From positions 1,550,001 through 1,614,000 of the forward strand of contig NZ_CP160453.1 of NCBI RefSeq assembly GCF_040744945.1: DNA of 64,000 nt, written 5' to 3'. Below, piece by piece: positions 1 to 7,691 of this stretch. Position 1 is the stretch's first letter, and every line of letters starts with the position of its first letter. This DNA comes from Saccharothrix sp. HUAS TT1. GTDB lineage: Bacteria > Actinomycetota > Actinomycetes > Mycobacteriales > Pseudonocardiaceae. The notes below the pieces were generated by a model that did not search any database, was not told the DNA's origin, and saw nothing but the letters and a program-made list of their open reading frames with translations. The translations under genes were made by a program, and so were the position numbers.

Positions 1-601
1 GCTCGGCGAACTGCCGCAGGCCGGGGCCCATCTTCTCGGCGGGCACGATCGCGCTGCTGAAGAACGGCAGCATCACCAGCGGCACGGCGGCCAGCCCCGC
101 CGTCTCCGGCGACTTCGCCGCCAACCCGAGGGCGACGGTGAACCAGCCGGCCGCGAAACCGAGCAGGACGACCAGGCCGACCACCCCGAGCCAGTCCAGC
201 AGACCCGCCGCCGGGCGGAAGCCCAGCAGGAACGCCACCCCGACCAGGGCCGTGATCGCGACCAGGTTGGTCAGCACGCTGGCCACGACGTGACCGGTCA
301 GCACCGCGCCGCGGGAGACGTCCATGACCTTGAACCGGTTGATGATCCCCTTCGTCATGTCCGAGTTCACCGTCGTCGCGACGGCGCCCAAGCCGTAGCA
401 GACGGCCAGCAGCATCAGCCCCGGCGTCGCGTAGTCGACGTAGTCGACGCCCACGCTGAAGGCGTCGCCGAGCATGTAGACGAACATCAGCATCACCACG
501 ATCGGCATCAGGACCGCGTTGAACACCGAGGTCGGGTTCCGGGCGATGTGCTTGAAGTTGCGCCGCAGCATCACGGCCCAGTGGGACTTCTTGGCGCTCA
601 C
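1..601 (-). CDS. ABC-2 type transporter permease, DrrB-like (3' part beyond window)
   Basis: Membrane subunit of an ABC-2 exporter, expected to pump a hydrophobic compound out together with the ATPase encoded just upstream. The frame is read leftward from a GTG at 601 and is open at position 1, so about 200 N-terminal residues are visible. A cytoplasmic stretch with the basic motif LRRNFKHIARNP leads into a first membrane segment at about residues 28-46. A second segment is at about 57-75, and further hydrophobic stretches follow at about 110-130, 140-160 and 170-190. The sequence NSDMTKGIINRFKVMDVSR is the conserved cytoplasmic element of DrrB-type permeases. The start GTG overlaps the ATPase stop (GTGA), which indicates translational coupling. 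The substrate cannot be told from sequence. A P450 and GTGTCAG repeats nearby suggest a specialised-metabolite setting. Confidence 0.85.
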   Translation of the reverse strand, partial: MSAKKSHWAVMLRRNFKHIARNPTSVFNAVLMPIVVMLMFVYMLGDAFSVGVDYVDYATPGLMLLAVCYGLGAVATTVNSDMTKGIINRFKVMDVSRGAVLTGHVVASVLTNLVAITALVGVAFLLGFRPAAGLLDWLGVVGLVVLLGFAAGWFTVALGLAAKSPETAGLAAVPLVMLPFFSSAIVPAEKMGPGLRQFAE

Positions 602-1539
602 TTCGAGGCCACCTCCGCGGTGCGGCCCGTCAGGGCGAGGAAGACGTCGTCCAGGTCGGGCGTGTGCACCGAGAACTCCTCGGCGTTGATCGAGTGCCGG
701 TCCAGCCGGTCCAGCAGGGCGCGCAACGACCTCGTGCCGCCGTCGCCGGGGACCCGCAGCGCCAGCGCCTCGTCGTCCCGGGAGGCGTCGGCGAACACCC
801 GCGCGGCCGCGTCGAGCTCGGCGGCGGTGGTGAACCGGAGCCGCACGTGCGCGCCGGGCACCTGGCGCTTGAGCTCGTCCGGGGTGCCCTGGGCGACCAG
901 GCGGCCCTGGTCGAGCACCGCGACCCGACCGGCGAGCTGATCGGCCTCCTCCAGGTACTGGGTGGTGAGGAAGACGGTCACGCCGTCGGCCACCAGGTCG
1001 CGGACGATCGACCACACCGCGCGCCTGCTGCGCGGGTCCAGGCCGGTCGTCGGCTCGTCCAGGAAGATCACCCGCGGGTCGCCGACCAGCGTCATCGCCA
1101 GGTCCAGCTTGCGGCGCATCCCGCCCGAGTAGGTCGACACGGGCCGCCGCGCCGCCTCCACCAGCTCGAACCGCTCCAGCAGCTCGGCGACCACCCGCCT
1201 GCCGTCGGCGGCCGGGCGGCGGCTCAGGTCCACCACCAGCCGCAGGTTCTCCTGCCCGGTCAGCAGGTCGTCCACCGCCGCGAACTGCCCGGTCACCCCG
1301 ATCGCCGCGCGCACCGCCTTCACGTCGGTGGCGACGTCGTGCCCGGCGACCCGCACCTCCCCGGCGTCCGCCCGGGCCAACGTGGTCAGCACGTTCACCG
1401 TCGTCGTCTTGCCCGCCCCGTTCGGGCCGAGCAGGGCGAACACCGTGCCGGCCCGGACGTCGAGGTCGATGCCGTCGAGCACGGTCCTGCCGCCGTACGC
1501 CTTGCGCAGCCCCGAGGCCACGATCGCGGAACTCGTCAT
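598..1539 (-). CDS. ABC exporter ATP-binding protein, DrrA family
   Basis: Nucleotide-binding subunit (313 aa) of a daunorubicin-resistance-type exporter. Walker A GPNGAGKT is at residues 38-45, the signature YSGGM at 137-141 and Walker B VIFLDEPTTGLDP at 157-169. The switch position carries Gln in LTTQYLEEAD (191-200), as is usual for DrrA proteins, instead of the His of most ABC ATPases. A C-terminal accessory domain of about 100 residues follows and ends with a DDVFLALTG motif typical of the family. I start at the ATG at 1539 because MTSSAIVASGLRK matches the family N-terminus. The frame is open to a GTG at 1602, but that extension runs through the GTGTCAG repeats. The gene overlaps the permease gene by 4 bp and forms an operon with it. 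Confidence 0.92.
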   Translation of the reverse strand: MTSSAIVASGLRKAYGGRTVLDGIDLDVRAGTVFALLGPNGAGKTTTVNVLTTLARADAGEVRVAGHDVATDVKAVRAAIGVTGQFAAVDDLLTGQENLRLVVDLSRRPAADGRRVVAELLERFELVEAARRPVSTYSGGMRRKLDLAMTLVGDPRVIFLDEPTTGLDPRSRRAVWSIVRDLVADGVTVFLTTQYLEEADQLAGRVAVLDQGRLVAQGTPDELKRQVPGAHVRLRFTTAAELDAAARVFADASRDDEALALRVPGDGGTRSLRALLDRLDRHSINAEEFSVHTPDLDDVFLALTGRTAEVASK

Positions 1540-1562
1540 GCGACCACCGTCGCCCGCGGCCC

Positions 1563-1602
1563 TGACACGGACCTGCTCCCCGCCTGACACGAACGCTGAC
1601 AC
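1563..1602 (-). promoter_or_regulatory. Three GTGTCAG direct repeats upstream of the DrrAB-like exporter
   Basis: Read on the minus strand, CGTGTCAG occurs three times. The TGACAC cores on the plus strand start at 1597, 1585 and 1563, so the steps are 12 and 22 bp, about one and two helical turns. The array lies between the P450 stop and the ATPase start. Direct heptamers at 11 or 22 bp spacing are the known layout of binding sites for SARP regulators of antibiotic clusters. The assignment to a SARP is inference, and no SARP gene is in this window. Confidence 0.5.
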
Positions 1603-1620
1603 GACCGCCGGGCACGGGAT

Positions 1621-2847
1621 CTACCCGGCTGCTCCCGACCAGGTGACCGGCAGCGCGTGCACGCCGTAGATGTTCATGTCCGTCCTGAGCCGCACGTCGC
1701 CGGCGGGCACGGCGAGTTCGAGGGTCGGGAAGCGGCGCAGCAGCGCCTCGAAGCCGGCGCGCAGCTCGACGCGGGCCAGCTGCTGGCCGAGGCACTGGTG
1801 GACGCCGTGCCCGAAGGACAGGTGACCGCGGGCCGTGCGCCGCAGGTCCAGGGCGTCGGGGTCCTCGAAGCGCTCGGGGTCGCGGTTGGCGGCCAGCAGC
1901 GAGACCACCACGGTCGAACCCGCGGCGATCGTCTCACCGCCGAGCTCGACGTCCTCGGTGGCGTAGCGGTAGAAGACGTCGGCGACCGACAGGTAGCGCA
2001 TCAGCTCCTCGACGGCGCCGGGGAGCAGGTCCGGGTCGGCGCGCAGCGCGGCGAGCTGCTCCGGGTGCTCCAGCAGCGCGAAGGCGCCCAGCCCCAGCAC
2101 GTTCGCGGTCGTCTCGTGCCCCGCGAGCAGCAGCAGGAAGGCGATGCCGGTCAGCTCCTCGACCGTGAGGTCGTCGTGCCGGGCCAGGTCGGACAGGACG
2201 TCCTCGCCCGGGTCGGCGCGCTTGCGGGTGACCAGCTCGGCCAGGTACGAGGTGATCGCGCCGTACGCCGCCACCTTCTCGTCCAGCTCCACGTCCTTCT
2301 CCATGAACTTGGCGGAGTTGCCCTGGAACGCGTCGCGGTCCTCGTACGGGACGCCGAGCAGTTCGCAGATCACCAGCGACGGCACCGGCAGCGCGAACTC
2401 CCGGACCAGGTCCACCGGCGGCGTCAACCGGGCCAGCTGGTCCAGCTGCCGCTCCACGACCTCCACCACGTGCTCTTCGAGCGCCTTCATCCGCCTCACG
2501 GTGAAGGCCCCGGTGAGCTTGCGCCGCAGCCGGGCGTGGTCCGGCGGGTCCATGGCGATGAACAGGCCCGGCACCTGCGGCGACGGCTCGGTGGCCACGG
2601 GCATGCCGGGCGTCTCGTACGGCACGTGCAGGACACCGAGGTCCTGCCGCGAGCTGAACCGGGTGTCGGCCAGCAGCCGGCGGACCGCGTCGTACCCGGT
2701 CACCAACCAGCCCTCGTGCCCGTCCGGGAAGATCATCGGACTGACCGGCCGCACCGCCCGCAACCGCGTGATCGCGCGGGGCGGGTCGAAGGGGCCGGCG
2801 TCGCGCTCCATGGGCAGGCCGTGCGGTACGGGAACCGTGCGACTCAT
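1621..2847 (-). CDS. Cytochrome P450, actinobacterial class I (CYP105/107-like)
   Basis: Soluble heme monooxygenase of 408 aa, expected to take electrons from a ferredoxin and reductase encoded elsewhere. The I-helix oxygen-binding motif AGHETT is at 242-247, the K-helix ExxR at E281-R284, and the heme-binding loop FGHGVHQCLG at 345-354 with C352 as axial ligand. Length and motif spacing are normal, so the gene looks intact. The ATG at 2847 is preceded by AGAGGAAG at a suitable distance. A longer reading to 2922 is possible but has no ribosome-binding site and runs over the upstream repeats. No ferredoxin gene is adjacent. The exporter genes downstream on the same strand and the same repeat motif upstream suggest co-regulation. 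The substrate is unknown. Confidence 0.93.
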   Translation of the reverse strand: MSRTVPVPHGLPMERDAGPFDPPRAITRLRAVRPVSPMIFPDGHEGWLVTGYDAVRRLLADTRFSSRQDLGVLHVPYETPGMPVATEPSPQVPGLFIAMDPPDHARLRRKLTGAFTVRRMKALEEHVVEVVERQLDQLARLTPPVDLVREFALPVPSLVICELLGVPYEDRDAFQGNSAKFMEKDVELDEKVAAYGAITSYLAELVTRKRADPGEDVLSDLARHDDLTVEELTGIAFLLLLAGHETTANVLGLGAFALLEHPEQLAALRADPDLLPGAVEELMRYLSVADVFYRYATEDVELGGETIAAGSTVVVSLLAANRDPERFEDPDALDLRRTARGHLSFGHGVHQCLGQQLARVELRAGFEALLRRFPTLELAVPAGDVRLRTDMNIYGVHALPVTWSGAAG

Positions 2848-2894
2848 CGGACTTCCTCTCGTGGCGGTACTACGACCACGATCACCGACGCGCC

Positions 2895-2911
2895 TGACAC
2901 CGGGCTGACAC
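2895..2911 (-). promoter_or_regulatory. Two GTGTCAG direct repeats upstream of the P450 gene
   Basis: GTGTCAG occurs twice on the minus strand (TGACAC cores on the plus strand start at 2895 and 2906), an 11-bp step. The repeats lie about 48 bp ahead of the P450 ATG, with a possible -10 hexamer TAGTAC about 21 bases downstream of the nearer repeat. The same heptamer occurs three times upstream of the exporter gene. Position and spacing fit an activator site next to the promoter. Confidence 0.5.
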
Positions 2912-2940
2912 GGCCCGGACACCTCGCGCGCGTCGGCGGA

Positions 2941-5538
2941 TCAGCCCTGGGCGAGGTCGGCGAACCGGCTGTAGTGCAGCTGGTGGGCCACGGTGATGGT
3001 GGCCGTCGGGCCGGCGCGGTGCTTGGCGATGATCAGGTCCGCCTCGCCCGCGCGCGGGTCGTCGCGCTCCCACGCGTCCGGGCGGTTGATCAGGATGACC
3101 ATGTCGGCGTCCTGCTCCAGCGAGCCGGATTCACGCAGGTCGGACAGCTGCGGGCGCTTGTCGGTGCGCTGCTCCGGACCGCGGTTCAGCTGGCTGATCG
3201 CGATCACCGGCACCTCCAGCTCCTTGGCGATGAGCTTCAGGTTCCGGGAGAACTCCGAGACCTCCTGCTGCCGCGACTCGGACCGCTTGCCCGACGACAT
3301 CAGCTGGAGGTAGTCGACCACCACCAGGCGCAGGTCGTGCCGCTGCTTCAACCGCCTCGCCTTGGCCCGGATCTCCATCATCGTCAGGTTCGGCGAGTCG
3401 TCCACGAACAGCGGCGCCTCGCTGATCTCGCTCATCCGCCGCGCGAGCCTGGTCCAGTCGTCGTCGCTCATCCGCCCACCGCGCATGTCCCCGAGCCTGA
3501 TCCGCGCCTCGGCCGACAGCATGCGCATGACGATCTCGGTGCGCGACATCTCCAGCGAGAAGATCGCGCTGGTCAACCCGTGCTTCACCGAGCACGACCT
3601 GGCGAAGTCCAGTCCCAGCGTCGAGTTGTGGGTGGGGATCATCGACCGACCCGCCAGGTACAGGTGGTCGTGGTTGTCCACTTCCACGCAGCGCACCGGC
3701 ACGCTCGGGATCGGGCGCACGTCCACGATGAACCGCGATCCCGTCCGAGCGGTGCCCTGCGCGCGTCGCCGCTCCTTCAGCGCCAGGCGCTTGCGCTCCA
3801 ACCGGAACACGTCGTCGTCGGTGCCGAACGTCAGGGTGTAGGCGGTGGAGGTCCGTTCACTGCGACCGGCGACCCGCTTGGTGGTGGTCGAGCACCGGTA
3901 GCCCAGGCTCACGACCAGCTCGCGCACGCCCTCGGCCAGGCGCTGGTTGGTCACCGAGAACTGCACGGACCCGCCTACCGTCACGGTGCCGTCGGTGTCG
4001 AGCAACCCGGCCAACAGCGCGCGCCGCTGCGCGGTGGACGCGCGGAGGTAGGCCGTCGGGACGTGCTTGTCACCGAGCACCCCGAGCCGGCGCAGGATCG
4101 CCGGCACGGTGCCGTGGTCGTCGTGGCAGTCCTGGCACAGGCGCAGGCCGGACGACGGTCCACCGCAGTCCGGGCACGTCGGAGCCGGGACCGGGGCCGA
4201 GACGAACCTCGAACGACCGCCGCAGCTGCGCCCGCAGGTCTTGACCTGGGAGGTCTTGGGCGTGAAGGGCGTGCCGCAGACCACGCAGCCGCGCACCGCG
4301 ACGGGCTCCGGCGCCGGCAGCTTGATGCCGTAGAGCAGTTCACCGCTCTGCCGCACCACGTCGTAGCCCTCGGCCTCGACGTGCCACGCGACCTCCGGGT
4401 CCGCCGTGGTGAACCGGGCGCTCGCGGAGTGACCGTCGCCCAGCCACACGCCGAGCGTGTAGGGACCGAGCGGGAGGTCGGCGTCGGGCAGGTCGAGCGG
4501 TTCGGCGTTGATCACCGAGTGGTTGAGGCGGCGGTCGGCGGTCTCGCAGCGGAGGCTCGCGGCGATCTCCCGCGTGGTGCGGACGGCGGGGAACGCGCGC
4601 CGGCGTGACCCGGCCGCGGACTCCTTCGCCGACCGGCGCGAGGCACGCGTCTCGGTGAGCCACTGGTGCTCGGCGTCGGCCACCAGCACCGAGCCGTCGG
4701 AGAACTCGACCTCGTAGCACGGTCGGCCGCGCAGCACGTCGGTCGCGGCCACGACGGTCGTCGGCCGGCCGTCCGCGCCGATGAGCCGGTCGCCGACGGC
4801 GACCTCGCCCATGGTCGTCCACCCGGTGGGAGTGGGAAGCGGGGTGTCGAGCGCCAGTGCCTTGCCGACACCCGGCCTGGCCGCGACGATGATCATCTGG
4901 CCGGGGTGCAGGCCGTTGGTCAGCTCGTCCAGGTCGGCGAAGCCGGTGGGGATGCCGAGCGACGAGCCGCCGCGCGAGGCGATGGCGTCGATCTCGTCCA
5001 TGGTCGGCTGGAGCAGTTCCTCCAGCACCACGTAGTCCTCGGTGGTCCGGCGCTCGGTGACCTCGTAGATCGCCGCCTGCGCGCGGTCGACCACCTCGTC
5101 GACGTCGGCGCCCTCGGCGCCGTTGTAGCCGAGCTGCACGATCCTCGTGCCCGCCTCCACCAACCGCCGCAGCACGGCCTTCTCCGCCACGATCTCGGCG
5201 TAGTAGGACGCGTTGGCCGCCGTCGGCACGGTGGCGATGAGGGTGTGCAGGTACGGCGCGCCGCCGACGCGCAGCAGCTCGCCCCGGCGCTCCAGCTCGG
5301 CGGACACCGTGATCGGGTCGGCCGGCTCGCCGCGCCCGTACAGGTCGAGGACGCAGTCGTACACGGCCTGGTGCGCGGGCCGGTAGAAGTCGTTGGGGGC
5401 CAGGACCTCGACCACGTCGGCGATCGCGTCCTTGCTCAGCAGCATCCCGCCCAGCACCGACTGCTCGGCGGCGAGGTCCTGCGGCGGCTGCCGTTCGAAG
5501 CCGGGCTCTGCCATGCCCCGGTCGTCCACCAGCGCCAC
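2941..5538 (-). CDS. dnaB: Replicative DNA helicase DnaB, precursor interrupted by an intein
   Basis: Hexameric 5'-3' helicase that unwinds DNA at the replication fork and binds primase. The precursor is 865 aa. Residues 1-226 and 639-865 are the exteins, giving a spliced helicase of 453 aa, close to mycobacterial DnaB. The N-terminal primase-interacting domain begins at RQPPQDLAAEQSVLGGML (16-33). The RecA-like domain has Walker A GVGK/ST, interrupted exactly after K226, Walker B LVVVDYLQL (738-746), and the SQLNRGPEQR loop at 782-791. Splicing is therefore required for ATPase activity. The start at 5538 (MALVDD) matches the family N-terminus. The gene stands alone behind a long spacer rich in DnaA boxes. 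Confidence 0.97.
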   Translation of the reverse strand: MALVDDRGMAEPGFERQPPQDLAAEQSVLGGMLLSKDAIADVVEVLAPNDFYRPAHQAVYDCVLDLYGRGEPADPITVSAELERRGELLRVGGAPYLHTLIATVPTAANASYYAEIVAEKAVLRRLVEAGTRIVQLGYNGAEGADVDEVVDRAQAAIYEVTERRTTEDYVVLEELLQPTMDEIDAIASRGGSSLGIPTGFADLDELTNGLHPGQMIIVAARPGVGKALALDTPLPTPTGWTTMGEVAVGDRLIGADGRPTTVVAATDVLRGRPCYEVEFSDGSVLVADAEHQWLTETRASRRSAKESAAGSRRRAFPAVRTTREIAASLRCETADRRLNHSVINAEPLDLPDADLPLGPYTLGVWLGDGHSASARFTTADPEVAWHVEAEGYDVVRQSGELLYGIKLPAPEPVAVRGCVVCGTPFTPKTSQVKTCGRSCGGRSRFVSAPVPAPTCPDCGGPSSGLRLCQDCHDDHGTVPAILRRLGVLGDKHVPTAYLRASTAQRRALLAGLLDTDGTVTVGGSVQFSVTNQRLAEGVRELVVSLGYRCSTTTKRVAGRSERTSTAYTLTFGTDDDVFRLERKRLALKERRRAQGTARTGSRFIVDVRPIPSVPVRCVEVDNHDHLYLAGRSMIPTHNSTLGLDFARSCSVKHGLTSAIFSLEMSRTEIVMRMLSAEARIRLGDMRGGRMSDDDWTRLARRMSEISEAPLFVDDSPNLTMMEIRAKARRLKQRHDLRLVVVDYLQLMSSGKRSESRQQEVSEFSRNLKLIAKELEVPVIAISQLNRGPEQRTDKRPQLSDLRESGSLEQDADMVILINRPDAWERDDPRAGEADLIIAKHRAGPTATITVAHQLHYSRFADLAQG
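3625..4860 (-). other. Intein in DnaB: class 3 splicing domain with LAGLIDADG endonuclease and two zinc modules
   Basis: Intein of 412 aa (precursor residues 227-638) inserted in the P-loop of DnaB. It starts with Ala (ALALDTPLP) rather than Cys or Ser and ends with IPTHN, followed by +1 Ser. Block B reads VADAEHQW, with His291 and Trp293. Block F reads RCVEVDNHDHLYL, with Cys617 at the position usually held by Asp. Block G has Thr636 before His-Asn. Trp, Cys and Thr at these places are the WCT signature of class 3 inteins, which splice through the block F Cys. The endonuclease has LGVWLGDGH (362-370) and LLAGLLDTDG (508-517). Between them are C418-x2-C421-x13-C435-x3-C439 and C455-x2-C458-x9-C468-x2-C471, each able to bind zinc. 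Confidence 0.92.
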
Positions 5539-5661
5539 CGTGAGCTCACCCCAATCTGCTGCCGTGCGGATGTTGTACCTCGTGGGTCCGACATTTCACG
5601 CCACGCCACGCTCGTGGTCCAGCGACGCTAGAGCCACCTGGATGGCGTAGGCAAACGCACC

Positions 5662-5885
5662 TGTGGACAACTCGGTGGACAGCTTGGGGATGGGTGCGCC
5701 GAGCTGACCACAGGGCTGGGGAAACCTGTGGACAACCTGGGTACAACTCGGGTCAAGACAAAAGTTTTGCCAGCTCAGACCCTGTGGATAAGTTTGTGGA
5801 AAACTCCTTCGTCACAACCCCGGCGTGTCGCGTGTGACCGCCGGCTCGGCGTGTCGCGGCCGACGTGTCACACGAGTTGTCCACA
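5662..5885. promoter_or_regulatory. DnaA-box cluster upstream of dnaB
   Basis: Perfect actinobacterial DnaA boxes (TTGTCCACA or its complement TGTGGACAA) lie at 5662-5670, 5727-5735 and 5877-5885. Near-consensus boxes are TGTGGATAA at 5783-5791 and TGTGGAAAA at 5795-5803. A weaker GGTGGACAG is at 5674-5682. The last perfect box has the opposite orientation. Five good matches in 224 bp are far above chance. They may let DnaA control dnaB transcription or titrate DnaA. The region lacks the flanking dnaA and dnaN genes of an actinobacterial oriC. Confidence 0.7.
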
Positions 5886-5900
5886 GCCGGACGTGCGAAA

Positions 5901-5935
5901 GCGCCGCCCGACCAGAACACCTGGTCGAACGGCGC
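5901..5935 (-). terminator. Hairpin terminator downstream of rplI
   Basis: GCGCCG(cc)CGACCAG at 5901-5915 pairs with CTGGTCG(aa)CGGCGC at 5921-5935 across the loop AACAC. The stem has 13 bp with one symmetric internal bulge and lies just past the rplI stop. It ends the rpsF-ssb-rpsR-rplI operon. Confidence 0.75.
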
Positions 5936-5945
5936 TCCCGGGAAC

Positions 5946-6401
5946 TCAGCTCGCGTTCGCGACCTCGACGGACAGCGACACGGTGACCTCCGGGTGGAGC
6001 CGGACGTTCACCGAGTGCTTGCCGAGGGTCTTGATGTGACCCGCGATCTCGACGGCCCGCTTGTCCAGCGTGGGGCCGCCGGCCGCACGCACGGCCGACA
6101 CGACGTCGGACGAGGTGACGGAGCCGAACAGCTTCTTCGAGCCGGCCGCGGCCTTGGCCTTCAGCGTCACGGAGCCCAGGCCCTCCAGCGAGGCCTTGAC
6201 CTCCTTGGCGTGGTCCAGGTCGCGGATCCGGCGGGTGTCCTGCGCCCGGCGGATGACCTCGACCTGCTTGGCCGCGCCCTTGGTGGCGACGATCGCCAGG
6301 CCGCGGGGCAGCAGGTAGTTGCGGCCGTAGCCGTCCTTGACCTCGACGATGTCGCCGGGGCCGCCGAGGCCGGTCACGTCAGCGGTGAGGATGAGCTTCA
6401 C
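5946..6401 (-). CDS. rplI: 50S ribosomal protein L9
   Basis: Large-subunit ribosomal protein of 151 aa that binds 23S rRNA near the L1 stalk and helps maintain reading frame. The N-terminal rRNA-binding domain shows the L9 signature [38 protein letters not shown] pattern in residues 1-34, here conserved in GxxGDxxxVxxGYxRNYLxPxG. A connecting helix and the C-terminal domain follow, ending in [11 protein letters not shown]. Length is normal. It is the last gene of the rpsF-ssb-rpsR-rplI operon and is followed by a strong hairpin. The start ATG at 6401 lies 16 bp past the rpsR stop. Confidence 0.98.
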   Translation of the reverse strand: MKLILTADVTGLGGPGDIVEVKDGYGRNYLLPRGLAIVATKGAAKQVEVIRRAQDTRRIRDLDHAKEVKASLEGLGSVTLKAKAAAGSKKLFGSVTSSDVVSAVRAAGGPTLDKRAVEIAGHIKTLGKHSVNVRLHPEVTVSLSVEVANAS

Positions 6402-6417
6402 GATGCCGTCCCCTTTC

Positions 6418-6657
6418 TCAGCGAGCGGTCGAGGTGTAGGGCAGCAGCGCCATCTCGCGGGCGTTCTTGACGGCGACCGCGACGTCGCGCTGGTGCTGGG
6501 AGCAGTTGCCGGTCACCCGGCGGGCGCGGATCTTGCCCCGGTCCGAGATGTACTTCCGGAGCAGGGTGGTGTCCTTGTAGTCGATGAGGTTGGCGTTCTT
6601 GTCCTTGCAGAACGCGCAGACCTTCTTCTTGGGCTTGCGCACAGGCGGCTTGGCCAT
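6418..6657 (-). CDS. rpsR: 30S ribosomal protein S18, zinc-binding type
   Basis: Small-subunit protein of 79 aa that forms a heterodimer with S6 on the platform. It carries CAFCKD (Cys14 and Cys17) and a later C-S-Q-H, so it is the C-plus, zinc-binding form. Actinobacteria often have a second, Cys-free S18 induced under zinc starvation, which is not in this window. The N-terminus is very basic ([12 protein letters not shown]). The gene sits between ssb and rplI as in mycobacteria, where this copy is called rpsR1. Confidence 0.98.
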   Translation of the reverse strand: MAKPPVRKPKKKVCAFCKDKNANLIDYKDTTLLRKYISDRGKIRARRVTGNCSQHQRDVAVAVKNAREMALLPYTSTAR

Positions 6658-6708
6658 GTGTGGACTCCTGGTATTACGCAGTGAAGTGTGGAGTGGACCG
6701 GTGCCGGT

Positions 6709-7206
6709 CTAGAAGGGGGGCTCGTCGGCGAAGCCACCGGAGCCGGCCGGGGGCGCGGAGCCCCACGGGTCGTCGGCCGGGGCGCCACCGCCGCCACCAC
6801 GGGACTGACCGCCGCCGCCGAAGCCGCCGCCGCCGTCCCCGCGGCTCACCTTGTTGACCTTCGCGGTCGCGTAGCGCAGCGAGGGGCCGATCTCGTCGAC
6901 CTCCAGCTCGATGACGGTGCGCTTCTCGCCTTCCTTCGTCTCGAAGGAGCGCTGGCGCAGCCGCCCGGTCACGAGGACGCGCGAACCGCGGGTGAGCGAC
7001 TCGGCCACGTTCTCCGCGACCTGCCGCCACACGTTGCACCGCAGGAACAGCGCTTCGCCGTCCTTCCACTCACCGCTCGCCTTGTCGAACGTGCGGGGGG
7101 TGGAGGCCACGGTGAAGCTCGCCACCGCGGCGCCAGACTGGGTGAAGCGGAGCTCGGGATCGGCGGTCAGGTTCCCGACCACCGTGATCGTCGTCTCGCC
7201 TGCCAT
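6709..7206 (-). CDS. ssb: Single-stranded DNA-binding protein
   Basis: SSB tetramer subunit of 165 aa that coats single-stranded DNA in replication, repair and recombination. The OB fold covers about residues 1-110, with [16 protein letters not shown] at the start and [14 protein letters not shown] in the core. A Gly-rich flexible linker (about 118-150) follows. The last residues FADEPPF are the acidic tip that recruits partner proteins. The ATG at 7206 lies 15 bp past the rpsF stop. The operon setting is the canonical one, so this is the housekeeping SSB. Confidence 0.97.
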   Translation of the reverse strand: MAGETTITVVGNLTADPELRFTQSGAAVASFTVASTPRTFDKASGEWKDGEALFLRCNVWRQVAENVAESLTRGSRVLVTGRLRQRSFETKEGEKRTVIELEVDEIGPSLRYATAKVNKVSRGDGGGGFGGGGQSRGGGGGAPADDPWGSAPPAGSGGFADEPPF

Positions 7207-7221
7207 GGTGTGAGACGCCCC

Positions 7222-7575
7222 TTAAGCCTTCTTGGCGGCCTTGACCGCCGCCTTGGCGGCGATCCGCGCTGCGGTCTTCGCGGCCTTGGCGGGCTCGCGG
7301 CGGATGACCTTGGTGCGCAGCACCGTCTCCTGCAGGCCGAGCTGGCGGTCCAGCTCCTTCACCGCGTCGGGGGTCGAGATCAGGTCGAGGACGGCGTAGA
7401 TGCCCTCGGCGTTCTTGCTGATCTCGAAGCTCAGCCGGCGCTTGCCCCACACCTCGACCTTCTCCACGTTGCCACCCGTGGTGCGGATGACGTTGAGGAA
7501 CGTGTCAAGGGACGGCGCGATCGTGCGCTCGTCGAGACTGGGGTCGAGGATGACCATCACTTCGTAATGACGCAT
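7222..7575 (-). CDS. rpsF: 30S ribosomal protein S6
   Basis: Small-subunit protein of 117 aa, partner of S18. It begins [16 protein letters not shown], the S6 signature, and has the usual ferredoxin-like fold up to about residue 95. The C-terminal 25 residues are an Ala/Lys-rich tail ([15 protein letters not shown] and so on) that is longer and more basic than in E. coli. I choose the ATG at 7575 because the family starts there. A full AGGAGGTGA precedes it, while an in-frame GTG at 7584 would overlap that Shine-Dalgarno sequence. First gene of the rpsF-ssb-rpsR-rplI operon. Confidence 0.96.
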   Translation of the reverse strand: MRHYEVMVILDPSLDERTIAPSLDTFLNVIRTTGGNVEKVEVWGKRRLSFEISKNAEGIYAVLDLISTPDAVKELDRQLGLQETVLRTKVIRREPAKAAKTAARIAAKAAVKAAKKA

Positions 7576-7691
7576 GAAGACCACTCACCTCCTGTGGACT
7601 CGGCGGCCACGGACGTTCCGTGGCAGGAGGGTCGTCGCGTCAGCAACCGAAGGAGCGTAACAGGCCGTGCGCGCGGGTCCCGCGGCCGGGT

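Larger units (their letters stand above)
5539..5945. other. dnaB-rplI intergenic region (about 400 bp, no gene)
   Basis: This spacer holds no open frame that looks coding. It contains the dnaB leader, a cluster of DnaA boxes at 5662-5885, a run of GTGTCG/GTGTGAC-like words around 5825-5870, and the rplI terminator at 5901-5935. Base composition drops locally around 5755-5805 (for example AAAGTTTTGCC and AAGTTTGTGGAAAAC), unlike the flanking genes. Confidence 0.7.

Noticed and set aside
1657..4608. A plus-strand frame of about 980 codons opposite the P450 and dnaB.
   Set aside because: It runs antisense through P450, the spacer and the intein and has no recognisable protein features.
3625..4860. 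Class 2 intein or an ordinary insertion in DnaB.
   Set aside because: Ala at position 1 alone would allow class 2, but the Trp/Cys/Thr triad together points to class 3.
5662..5885. Chromosomal origin oriC.
   Set aside because: DnaA boxes are present, but dnaA and dnaN do not flank the segment, and the number of boxes is below that of actinobacterial origins.
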